DNA of 64,000 nucleotides, from contig DATFFP010000070.1 in the NCBI GenBank assembly GCA_035249985.1, positions 13,805 to 77,804 of the forward strand, read 5' to 3'. Below, piece after piece: positions 27,222 to 35,010 of this stretch. The notes beneath the pieces were generated by a model. That model did not search any database and had not been told where the DNA came from. It worked only from the letters and a program-made list of their open reading frames with translations. Both the position numbers and the translations under genes were made by a program. How positions within the stretch are numbered: the first letter of the stretch is position 1; every line of letters begins with the position of its first letter. Source of the DNA: JAICNG01 sp035249985. GTDB lineage: Bacteria; Gemmatimonadota; Gemmatimonadetes; Gemmatimonadales; Gemmatimonadaceae.

Positions 27222-29282
27222 ATGACCGTAGAGCCCCCAGAACCGACCGGGGCGGAGCCGGCAGTGCCGCTCCCGCCCAACACCCCTGCCGACCCCACGA
27301 GCACGGGGGAGATCGCGGTCCGCACGCCGCCGAGCTCGGGCACTCCCGCGCCGCCGCCCAGGAATCCGGCTCAGCCGCATCCTCATCGGCACCGCCCCGA
27401 GGAACACCCCACCGGGAAGCGGCTCGCGATCCTTTCGCTCACGGCGCTCGGCGTCGTGTACGGCGACATCGGGACCAGCCCGCTGTACGCGATCAAGGAA
27501 ACGTTCAAGCCAGACTACGGGCTCGCTCCGACACCGGTGAACGTGTACGGGGTGCTGTCGCTGATCGTGTGGGCGTTGCTTCTGGTGATCAGCGTGAAGT
27601 ACGTGCTGTTCATCCTGCGCGCTGACAACCGTGGCGAAGGTGGTGTCCTTGCCCTTCTCGCGCTCGTGCAGAGCGGGGCCCGACGGCGGCGCGACGCTCG
27701 GCGCCGGGCGATCCTCATCGCGCTCGGCCTCGTCGGGGGCGCATTTCTCTACGGCGACGGAATCATCACGCCGGCGATCTCCGTCCTCTCGGCGGTGGAA
27801 GGCATCGAGATCGCCACGCCCGCGCTCAGGCACCTGATCGTGCCGATCGCGTTCGTCATCATCGCCGGACTATTCGCCGTTCAGCGATTCGGGACGGCGC
27901 GGGTCGGCACGACCTTCGGGTGGATTACGCTGACCTGGTTTCTCAGCATTGCCGGGCTGGGGATCGTGGAGATCGCGCGCGGCCCGGAAGTGTTGTGGGC
28001 GCTCAACCCGTGGAACGGCGTGCGCTTCTTCTTCGATCACCCCAAGGTCTCGTTCGTGGTGCTCGGCGCCGTCGTTCTCGTGATCACGGGCGGCGAGGCA
28101 CTCTATGCGGACATGGGACATTTCGGGAAGCGCCCAATCCGCGTGGTGTGGTTCGGCCTCGTCTTCCCGGCACTGCTGCTCAACTACTTCGGCCAGGGCG
28201 CACTCCTGCTCCGCAACCCTGCGGCGATCGAGAATCCTTTCTATCTCCTCGCCCCAAGGCCGCTTCTCATCCCCCTGCTGTTCGTGGCCACCGCCGCCAC
28301 GATCGTCGCCTCGCAGGCGCTCATCTCGGGGGCCTTTTCGCTGACACAGCAGGCGATCCAGCTCGGGTACATGCCGCGCATGACCATCCAGCATACGTCC
28401 GCTCGTGAGGCAGGGCAGATTTACATCCCCGAGGTCAACAAGGCCCTCGCGATCGGCACGCTGCTGCTGGTGGTGGGCTTCGGCTCGGCAGGGGCGCTCG
28501 GCGGCGCTTACGGCGTCGCCGTCACCGGGACCATGGCGATCACCACGGTGCTGTTCGTCGCGGTGGCACGGCAGCGCTGGAACTGGAAGCCGTGGCAGGT
28601 CTGGACGTTCCTCGCGCTCTTCCTGACGATCGATCTCGCTTTCTTCTCGTCGAACCTGCTGAAGATCCCACACGGCGGATGGGTACCGTTACTCGTCGCC
28701 GTCATCGTGTACACCCTCATGACGACGTGGAAGCGCGGACGCATGCTCCTCTCGAGCATCCTCCGTCGCAGCTCGCTGCCGCTCGAGCTCTTCCTGCGTG
28801 ACGTCGGTAACCGCAAACCGGTTCGCGTCCCCGGAACGGCGGTGTTCATGACGTCCGATCCCGAGGGCACACCGGTCGTGCTGCTGCATCACCTCAAGCA
28901 CAACAAAGTGCTGCACGCGCAGGTGATGCTGATGTCGATCGTCTCGGTGGAGGTCCCGGAGGTACCTGACGAGGAGCGTGTCGAGGTCGAGCGGCTCTCC
29001 GAGAACTTCGTTCGCGTCATCGCGCGCTACGGCTTCATGGAGACGCCCAACGTCCCCGAGATCCTCGAGTACTGCGAGGAGAGTGGCATCACGCATCTGC
29101 GGGCGCACGAAGTCTCCTTCTTCCTCGGCCGCGAGCGCCTCATCCCCACCGGTAGCTCACGCATGGCGCGCTGGCGCAAGAAGCTGTTCGGCATCATGTC
29201 GCGCAACGCACAAGGCGCGACGGAGTTTTTCCAGATCCCGCCGAATCGAGTCGTCGAGCTCGGGGCGCAGATCGAGTTTTGA
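27222..29282 (+). CDS. kup: Kup-family potassium uptake transporter
   Basis: 686 residues from ATG 27222. The first 60 residues are a Pro/Ala-rich cytoplasmic extension not typical of E. coli Kup. The family signature 'LTALGVVYGDIGTSPLYAIKE' opens the membrane domain. About twelve helices follow, with 'GGEALYADMGHFG' and 'NYFGQGALLL' as further Kup landmarks, and a C-terminal cytoplasmic domain of roughly 160 residues. It should import K+ together with H+. An upstream TTG (27192) also opens the frame, but it would start in the terminator T-run. Confidence 0.96.
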   Translation: MTVEPPEPTGAEPAVPLPPNTPADPTSTGEIAVRTPPSSGTPAPPPRNPAQPHPHRHRPEEHPTGKRLAILSLTALGVVYGDIGTSPLYAIKETFKPDYGLAPTPVNVYGVLSLIVWALLLVISVKYVLFILRADNRGEGGVLALLALVQSGARRRRDARRRAILIALGLVGGAFLYGDGIITPAISVLSAVEGIEIATPALRHLIVPIAFVIIAGLFAVQRFGTARVGTTFGWITLTWFLSIAGLGIVEIARGPEVLWALNPWNGVRFFFDHPKVSFVVLGAVVLVITGGEALYADMGHFGKRPIRVVWFGLVFPALLLNYFGQGALLLRNPAAIENPFYLLAPRPLLIPLLFVATAATIVASQALISGAFSLTQQAIQLGYMPRMTIQHTSAREAGQIYIPEVNKALAIGTLLLVVGFGSAGALGGAYGVAVTGTMAITTVLFVAVARQRWNWKPWQVWTFLALFLTIDLAFFSSNLLKIPHGGWVPLLVAVIVYTLMTTWKRGRMLLSSILRRSSLPLELFLRDVGNRKPVRVPGTAVFMTSDPEGTPVVLLHHLKHNKVLHAQVMLMSIVSVEVPEVPDEERVEVERLSENFVRVIARYGFMETPNVPEILEYCEESGITHLRAHEVSFFLGRERLIPTGSSRMARWRKKLFGIMSRNAQGATEFFQIPPNRVVELGAQIEF

Positions 29283-29367
29283 TTTCGTAAGAACCGGAGG
29301 AGCGGGACTCGCGTGGCTCGGATGCTGGGCCGAGCTTAGGCCGATCATGCTCGCCACTTCTCTCAAG

Positions 29368-29477
29368 GAGCGTGACGGCTGACCACAGAGGCACAGAGAC
29401 ACGGAGGACAGCGCACTGCAGCGCTGCAGTGCGCTGTCCTCCGTGCCTCTGTGCCTCTGTGGTCAGCCGTCGCGCTC
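29368..29477. repeat. Family D 110-bp near-perfect palindrome (D2)
   Basis: Arms 29368-29422 and 29423-29477 match at 53 of 55 positions with no loop. The centre is GCACTGCAGC facing its complement. The inner portion holds CACAGAGG and CACGGAGG octamers. The outermost 18 bases (GAGCGTGACGGCTGACCA) also pair, although that sequence differs between family members. It sits after kup and before the M14 peptidase gene. Confidence 0.97.
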
Positions 29478-29478
29478 G

Positions 29479-29506
29479 TTGCGAATTGTACTTCCCGCTG
29501 TACTAT
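29479..29506 (+). promoter_or_regulatory. Candidate sigma-70 type promoter of the M14 peptidase gene
   Basis: TTGCGA (29479-29484) and TACTAT (29501-29506) are 16 bases apart, starting 2 bases after palindrome D2. This would place transcription start near 29513, with a leader of about 30 bases before ATG 29544. Weak evidence: only two hexamers. Confidence 0.35.
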
Positions 29507-29543
29507 GTGCGCCACGCCACCACTCACGCCTCACTCCCCATCC

Positions 29544-32369
29544 ATGCGCCTGCGCCACGTCATTCTTCTCTCGCTGACCCTCGTCTCCCCGCTCGCCGCA
29601 CAGAGCCTCCCCCTCGACTCCATTCGCGACGACCGCAACTTTTCGTTCTATGATCGCGGCCCCTACCGGCAGGCGGTGCCAAAGCCGGAAGCGGTGCTCG
29701 GGTACTCGATCGGGGAGATGAACACTCAGTACGCGGCGCAGGAGCGCGTACTGCTCGCGATTGCCGATGCGGCGAAGGATCGCGTGCGCGTCGAGGAGTT
29801 CGGCTCGAGCTACGAGCGGCGCACGATGCGCCTTTTCATCGTCTCGTCCCCCGAGAACATCGCGCGGCTCGATGCCATTCGCGCCGACCTGGACCGTCTC
29901 GCGGACCCGCGAGGGGCGAGCGCCTCGGAGCTCGAGCAGATCGTCGCCCGCACCCCCGCGGTCGTGTTCCTGTCACACTCGGTGCATGGCAACGAGTCGC
30001 CGGGATTCGAGTCGGCGATTCAGACGCTCTATCAGCTCGCCGCGAGTGAGGAACCGGCGACCGTCGACGCGCTCCGCAACACGATCGTCGTGATCAACCC
30101 CAGCTCGAATCCGGATGGTCACGAACGCTTCACCGTCTGGTACAACTCGATCAACGTGCGTCATCCCGACCCGAACGCGATCGAGCACGACGAGCCGTGG
30201 AGCGTGCAGGGCCGGTATAACCACTATCGCTTCGACATGAACCGCGATGTGATGGCGTCGACGCAGCGGGAGGTACAGGGTCTCATGCGCGCGATGCTCC
30301 GGTGGCATCCGATGGTCGCCGCCGACCTGCATGGGGTGACCGAGCGATTCTTCTTTCCGCCCGTCGCCAAGGCCATCAACGCCAACTTCGGCGATCTGTT
30401 CGCGAAGTGGATGGAGATTCTCGGCCGCGCCAATGCAACGGCCTTCGACAAGTACGGCTGGATGTACTACTCCCGCGACATCTTCGATTTCTACGCCGTG
30501 TTCTACTGGGACACGTGGCCGTCGCTCATGGGAGCGGCGGGAATGACGTTCGAGACCGACGGTGGCGGATGGAAGGGTATCCTCTGGCGACGCGACGACG
30601 GGACGCTCGTCTCGTTCCGCGACGGGATCGCGAAGCACTGGGTCGCATCGATGGCGACCATCGAGCAGACGGCGGCGCGCCGTGAGGAACGCGTGCGCGA
30701 TTTCCTGCGCTTCCGCCAGAGCGCGATCACGGACGGGCGCACGGGGACGATGAAGCGTGTCGTCTTTCTCCCCGGGCGCGATCCCGGCCGCGCGGCGGAG
30801 CTCGCATCGGCATTGTTACGCGCGGGCATCGAGGTCCGCGCGGCGGAGGCAGAATTCTCGTCTTCGCGTGCCCACGCCTTCAGGGATGACGCCGTGAGGT
30901 CGCAGCGGTTTCCGCGCGGCGCATACGTCGTCGATCTGGCGCAACCGAACGGCCGGGTGGCGAAGGCGTTTCTCGAGCCCACGCCGTCGATGGACAGTGC
31001 GTTCGTGCGTGAGCAGATCGCCAAGTTCGTGCGCAACGTGAGGCGCGGAAGCGGCGGCGTCCGCGAGGGGTACGAGTTTTATGATCTCACCGCGTGGTCG
31101 CTGCCGATCGCGTTCGGCGTCGAGGCGTATTGGACGGAAGACGCCGCGCCGGTGAACGGCCGATCGTTGTCGCTCCCCGCGGAGGAGCCGACGTTACCCG
31201 AGGCGCAACAGCAGGCGCGGCGAGTCGGGGGCGAGCTCCTGGCGGTGGAGATTCCCGGGGGAATCGTGGCCGGTGCCGGTGCGAGATCGGCGTATGTGTT
31301 CGCGCCGGACCGCAACGGCGCGTCGCGTCTCGCCTATCACCTGATGAAAGAGGGTTTCCGGCTCGCGGTGGCGACGCAGCCCATCGAGGCCGATGGCAAG
31401 ACGTTTCCTCGCGGCACGTGGGTGCTCCGCGTAGGACGCAACGATACGACGGTCGCCTCACGTCTCGATGCGCTGGCGCGCGAAAGCGGCGTCGAGGTGA
31501 CAGGGGTGAACTCCGCTTTCACCACCGCCGCGCAGTTCGGCATTGGCTCGGAGGCAACGGTCGCCGTCACGGCACCGACGATCGCGATGGTCGGGGACGA
31601 AGGAGTGAGCCAGACCTCCTACGGCGCGCTCTGGTGGAACTTCGAACGCCGCTATGGCATCGAGTTCATGCCGATCTCCATCGGGTATCTCTCCGGCGGC
31701 GATCTCTCGAAGCTCAACGTGATCATTCTTCCGAGCGCCTCACCGGGAGCGCTCACGGCGCGCCTCGGGAAGGAGGGCGTCGATCGGCTGAAAGGCTGGA
31801 TTCGCGGCGGGGGCACGCTCGTGACGATGGGCGGCTCCACGGTGTGGGCGGCGCGAGAGAGCACCGACCTAACGAGCGGACGGGCGGTGGGGGCGGACGA
31901 CGACAGCGCCAAGGCGGAGCCATCGGCGAGCGACAGTGCGGCTCGTCGTCAGGCGCCGGAGCGCACGGCGGAGGACCTCATCCCGGTGAAGAGCCCGTCG
32001 TCGTCGAACGATGCCCCGGCGCCGCTGCCAGGCACGCATTTCGACGTCGTGCTCGACCGGACGCACTGGCTCACCTTCGGCTATGAGGAGCCGCGTCTGA
32101 CGGTGATGCTCGACGGCGACTTCTTCCTCTCGCTCTCGAAGGATGGCGCGAACGTCGCGGTCTTCCCGGCGTCAGGACCACTCCACCGCGCCGGCTTCGT
32201 CTTTCCCGGCAACACCGAGCGCCTGCTGCGCGGAACGGCACTGCTCGTCGAGGAATCACTGGGTGACGGCCACCTCGTGGCCTTCGTCAACGAGCCGATG
32301 TTTCGGGGATGGTGGAGGGCGCTGGACAGGCTGGTGTTGAACGCGATCCTGCTGGGGCCGTCGATGTAG
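29544..32369 (+). CDS. Secreted M14 zinc carboxypeptidase-like protein
   Basis: 941 residues. ATG 29544 opens a signal peptide (RLRHVILLSLTLVSPLAAQ). The M14 catalytic domain (about 60-400) has HxxE in 'HSVHGNESPG' (His148, Glu151), the third ligand His263 ('AADLHGVTE') and a catalytic-position Glu337 ('MTFETDGGG'). 'YRFDMNRD' is also conserved in the family. The next 540 residues, including a class I glutamine-amidotransferase-like segment (about 650-800, 'LNVIILPSASPG' and 'GWIRGGGTLVTMGG'), are typical of large M14 proteins in soil bacteria. Likely digests peptides in the periplasm or outside. The stop TAG (32367-32369) overlaps repeat A3. Confidence 0.9.
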   Translation: MRLRHVILLSLTLVSPLAAQSLPLDSIRDDRNFSFYDRGPYRQAVPKPEAVLGYSIGEMNTQYAAQERVLLAIADAAKDRVRVEEFGSSYERRTMRLFIVSSPENIARLDAIRADLDRLADPRGASASELEQIVARTPAVVFLSHSVHGNESPGFESAIQTLYQLAASEEPATVDALRNTIVVINPSSNPDGHERFTVWYNSINVRHPDPNAIEHDEPWSVQGRYNHYRFDMNRDVMASTQREVQGLMRAMLRWHPMVAADLHGVTERFFFPPVAKAINANFGDLFAKWMEILGRANATAFDKYGWMYYSRDIFDFYAVFYWDTWPSLMGAAGMTFETDGGGWKGILWRRDDGTLVSFRDGIAKHWVASMATIEQTAARREERVRDFLRFRQSAITDGRTGTMKRVVFLPGRDPGRAAELASALLRAGIEVRAAEAEFSSSRAHAFRDDAVRSQRFPRGAYVVDLAQPNGRVAKAFLEPTPSMDSAFVREQIAKFVRNVRRGSGGVREGYEFYDLTAWSLPIAFGVEAYWTEDAAPVNGRSLSLPAEEPTLPEAQQQARRVGGELLAVEIPGGIVAGAGARSAYVFAPDRNGASRLAYHLMKEGFRLAVATQPIEADGKTFPRGTWVLRVGRNDTTVASRLDALARESGVEVTGVNSAFTTAAQFGIGSEATVAVTAPTIAMVGDEGVSQTSYGALWWNFERRYGIEFMPISIGYLSGGDLSKLNVIILPSASPGALTARLGKEGVDRLKGWIRGGGTLVTMGGSTVWAARESTDLTSGRAVGADDDSAKAEPSASDSAARRQAPERTAEDLIPVKSPSSSNDAPAPLPGTHFDVVLDRTHWLTFGYEEPRLTVMLDGDFFLSLSKDGANVAVFPASGPLHRAGFVFPGNTERLLRGTALLVEESLGDGHLVAFVNEPMFRGWWRALDRLVLNAILLGPSM

Positions 32370-32523
32370 GAGCTAGTGGTCAGGGGTCAGGGATCAGGGG
32401 TGGAAAGGCAAACGGCGGCGCTTTCGCGCCGCCGTTTGCTCATCTGATAAGGCGCCTGCGGCGAAGCCGCGGCGCCCTTTCCACCCCTGACCCCTGACCC
32501 CTGACTCCTGACCCCTGACTCCT
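32368..32523. repeat. Family A cloverleaf palindrome (A3)
   Basis: The left arm is 32368-32408. The right arm is 32476-32523, longer by one heptamer. Interior: hairpin CAAACGGCGGCG with its complement (32409-32438), then CTCATCTGATAAG, then a GC-rich hairpin GCGCCTGCGGC with complement. Compared with A2, the first stem has A-T replaced by G-C on both strands. It lies between convergent M14 peptidase and PDZ genes. Confidence 0.92.
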
Positions 32524-32528
32524 GCTCT

Positions 32529-33671
32529 TCAGAACCAGCCCTGCATGTACATCTGCGCCCTCGCCATCGCTCGCGCTTCGGCTGCCGCACGCATGGCCTC
32601 CGACCGCACACCCGCGCTCGCTGCCCGAATCGCGTCCGCATTCACGCGAACGGCGCGCACTGCCTCGCGCGCGGCGTCGCCAATCACTTCGTGATCGAAG
32701 TCGACATCGAAGTCGAACTCACCGTGAATCACGGGTGCCATCGGCGGCATCGGTGGCATGGGAGGCATGGGCGCCACGTGGACTCGCGGGAATGAGAAGT
32801 CGTCCCCATCGAAGTGGAACGACATCCCGCGACGCGTCTGGCGAAAATCCGAGGCCTTGCCCAGGGTGACCCGCACCGTCTTGTAGCCGCCATCCGACCA
32901 CACGCGGAGCTCGACGTTGTCGCCTGGCTTCGCCTTCGAGATCTCGCGCCGGAAGCGCTGAATCCGCGCACCGGCGATCTGCGCGTCGCCCGCATCCTCG
33001 GCCCGCACGCGGACGTCGACGCCATTGATCGCGGCGATGCGATCGCCCTCGAAGATGCCAGCTTTCTCGGCCGGACCCGCCTCCATCACGCTGCTGACGA
33101 AGATGCCGATCGTGTCGCGTTTGCTGCCGCTGCTTCCCAAGCCAAGGCCGAGGACCGGACGGTCATCGAGATCGGCGCTCGAGATCCGGCGTCGCGTGGG
33201 CAGGTCCGCCGCCGCGATCGTCTTCACGCGGACGTTGCGGAACTGACCATCATCGTAGAGGCGGAGCTCGACGTCGTCCCCCGGCTTCACCTTGCGAAGC
33301 TCCCGCGTGAAGCGGCGCGACAGGATGCCCGACATGTCGGGCTCGCCGGCGTCGGCACTCGACAGCGTGAGCTTCACGCCATTGACCGCGGCGATCCGGT
33401 TTCCCTCCTCCAGGCCCGCCTGCTCGGCAGGTCCGCCCGACGTGATCGCGGTGATGAGGAGGCCGAGCGTGTCACGCTCGCCGCCACTCGACGTGCTGAT
33501 GCCGAGCACGGCACGCTCGTCGTCGTCCCCGCCGATCGTCCAGACGCGGGGAGCCGGGGTGCGCGTGCGCACGCGCTCACGTTCCCGTTCGCGCTCTTGC
33601 TCCTGGCCGAAGGCGTACCAGGGAAGCAATACGACCGCCAGCGCAGCCAGGGTGGATTCACGAAGCAGCAT
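32529..33671 (-). CDS. Exported protein with two PDZ domains
   Basis: 380 residues. I start at ATG 33671 (MLLRESTLAALAVVLLPWYAFG), a Sec signal; the upstream ATG at 33740 would run through the divergent promoter gap. A basic linker with an RERERE run (about 24-36) precedes two PDZ domains (about 50-165 and 170-285). Each contains 'GPAE.AG..EGDRIAA.NGV' and a repeated unit 'RFxREixKxKPGDxVELR'. No protease domain is present, so it is not HtrA or Tsp. The end holds a Met-Pro-rich run (about 297-308) and a long Ala/Arg helix. It probably binds exposed protein C-termini in the periplasm. Confidence 0.85.
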   Translation of the reverse strand: MLLRESTLAALAVVLLPWYAFGQEQERERERERVRTRTPAPRVWTIGGDDDERAVLGISTSSGGERDTLGLLITAITSGGPAEQAGLEEGNRIAAVNGVKLTLSSADAGEPDMSGILSRRFTRELRKVKPGDDVELRLYDDGQFRNVRVKTIAAADLPTRRRISSADLDDRPVLGLGLGSSGSKRDTIGIFVSSVMEAGPAEKAGIFEGDRIAAINGVDVRVRAEDAGDAQIAGARIQRFRREISKAKPGDNVELRVWSDGGYKTVRVTLGKASDFRQTRRGMSFHFDGDDFSFPRVHVAPMPPMPPMPPMAPVIHGEFDFDVDFDHEVIGDAAREAVRAVRVNADAIRAASAGVRSEAMRAAAEARAMARAQMYMQGWF

Positions 33672-33740
33672 AAATGACCTCAGGTTGGTGTGTTCTGTCG
33701 AATGGGACACGCCGGTTCCGATCAGGGTTGCCGTGGACAT

Positions 33741-33758
33741 CTTCGGGCGGGCCCGAAG
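33741..33758. promoter_or_regulatory. 18-base palindrome upstream of the mbfA-like gene
   Basis: CTTCGGGC (33741-33748) and its exact complement GCCCGAAG (33751-33758) around GG. It lies between divergent PDZ and MbfA-like genes, 42 bases before the latter's ATG. It could be a repressor site (iron-responsive Irr or Fur control is known for mbfA in alphaproteobacteria, but this is not a recognisable Fur or Irr box) or a leader hairpin. Confidence 0.35.
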
Positions 33759-33799
33759 AGAGTGTTTGTGACGGCCGGCCGACAGGGCGATATTGAGTT

Positions 33800-34930
33800 A
33801 TGGCCACCACGTCTCCTGCCGGCCCCGACCTTCACGACTTCCAGCATCACTGGCAGGATGAGGCGGACGCGGCGTTTCTCTACCGCGTTCTCGCTTCCTC
33901 TGAAGGCGACCCCAAGCGCCGCGGCATCTACTCGCGGCTCGCCGAGGTCGAGGACCGTCACGTCCAGATCTGGTCGGAGCTGCTGACCCGCAACGGGCAG
34001 CCGCCCTCGTCGCATCGTCCCAGCGCGCGGGCACGGCTCCTCGCGTTCCTGGGCCGCCGGTTCGGGCCCAATTTCCTTCTCCCCTTGCTCCTCGCCGAAG
34101 AAGGGCGCGAAGTGAAAGGCTACCTCGCGCTGCACCGCTCGACCCCCCGTGGGGCGATGGGAGGCAACGAGGCTCTCGTCCTGGCCCGTGAGTCCGCCGA
34201 GCATGCGAGTACCCTTGCCGCGATCTCGGGGAAGAGTGCGGAACCGTGGCACCGTGCCGAATCGGGGGGCTTCCTCCGCAACGTCGTTTACGGATTCAAC
34301 GACGGCCTGACGGCGAACTTCGGTCTCGTCGCTGGAGTCCTCGGCGCTGCGTCGATCAACGCGCACGCGACCATCATCGTCGCCGGCGTCGCCGGCTTGA
34401 TCGCCGATGCGCTCTCCATGGGCTCGAGTGGATACCTCGCCGCGAAGAGCGAGCAGGAGGTATACGCGCACGAGATCGCCATGGAGCGGCAGGAGATCGA
34501 GCTCATGCCCGAAGTCGAGCGCGACGAGCTTGCGCTCATCTACGAGGCGAAGGGGATGCACGCCGACGCCGCGCACGCGCTCGCGACCGAGGTGATGGCC
34601 GATCCCCAGCGCATGCTCGATGAGAAAGTGCAGGAGGAGCTCAAGATCGGTGAGCAGGGTGCTTCGCCGCTGCGCGAGGGCTGGGTAACCGGGCTGGCGA
34701 CCGCGTTCGGCGCCGCGATTCCGGTGACGCCGTTCCTCGTGCTGGACGGAATGCCGGCGATCTGGGTGTCGTTCGGGGTGTCGATGGCGTCCCATTTCCT
34801 CGTCGGTGCGGCGCGGTCGGTCTTCACCGGCCGGGGAATCATCCGCTCCGGCATGGACATGTTCATAGTCGGACTTGGGGTCGCCGTGGTGGGGTATTTC
34901 GTCGGCGACTGGGTGGCGCGCCTGCTGTAG
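33800..34930 (+). CDS. MbfA-like ferritin/VIT1 fusion iron (manganese) exporter
   Basis: 376 residues. The N-terminal about 145 residues are a ferritin-like (rubrerythrin-type) helical bundle with Glu and Glu/His pairs in 'WQDEADAAFLYRVLA', 'RLAEVEDRHVQIW', 'LLLAEEGREVKGY' and 'ARESAEHAS'. They are suited to bind two irons. The C-terminal half is a VIT1/CCC1 transporter: 'NVVYGFNDGLTANFGLVAGV' and 'GLIADALSMGSSGYLA'. This architecture is membrane-bound ferritin A, which exports Fe2+ (and perhaps Mn2+) and protects against iron and peroxide stress. Convincing on domains; direction of transport follows the family. Confidence 0.92.
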   Translation: MATTSPAGPDLHDFQHHWQDEADAAFLYRVLASSEGDPKRRGIYSRLAEVEDRHVQIWSELLTRNGQPPSSHRPSARARLLAFLGRRFGPNFLLPLLLAEEGREVKGYLALHRSTPRGAMGGNEALVLARESAEHASTLAAISGKSAEPWHRAESGGFLRNVVYGFNDGLTANFGLVAGVLGAASINAHATIIVAGVAGLIADALSMGSSGYLAAKSEQEVYAHEIAMERQEIELMPEVERDELALIYEAKGMHADAAHALATEVMADPQRMLDEKVQEELKIGEQGASPLREGWVTGLATAFGAAIPVTPFLVLDGMPAIWVSFGVSMASHFLVGAARSVFTGRGIIRSGMDMFIVGLGVAVVGYFVGDWVARLL

Positions 34931-35010
34931 GGGCATCGCGACTATCGCGCGCCCGAGCGCGATCCCGTATCTTGTCGGCCTGACAGCCGTCGGCGCCCCA
35001 GCGCGAGAAC

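Noticed and set aside
29486..29506. Promoter TTGTAC/TACTAT upstream of the M14 peptidase gene
   Set aside because: The spacing between these hexamers is 9 bases, too short; the TTGCGA/TACTAT pair with 16 bases fits better.
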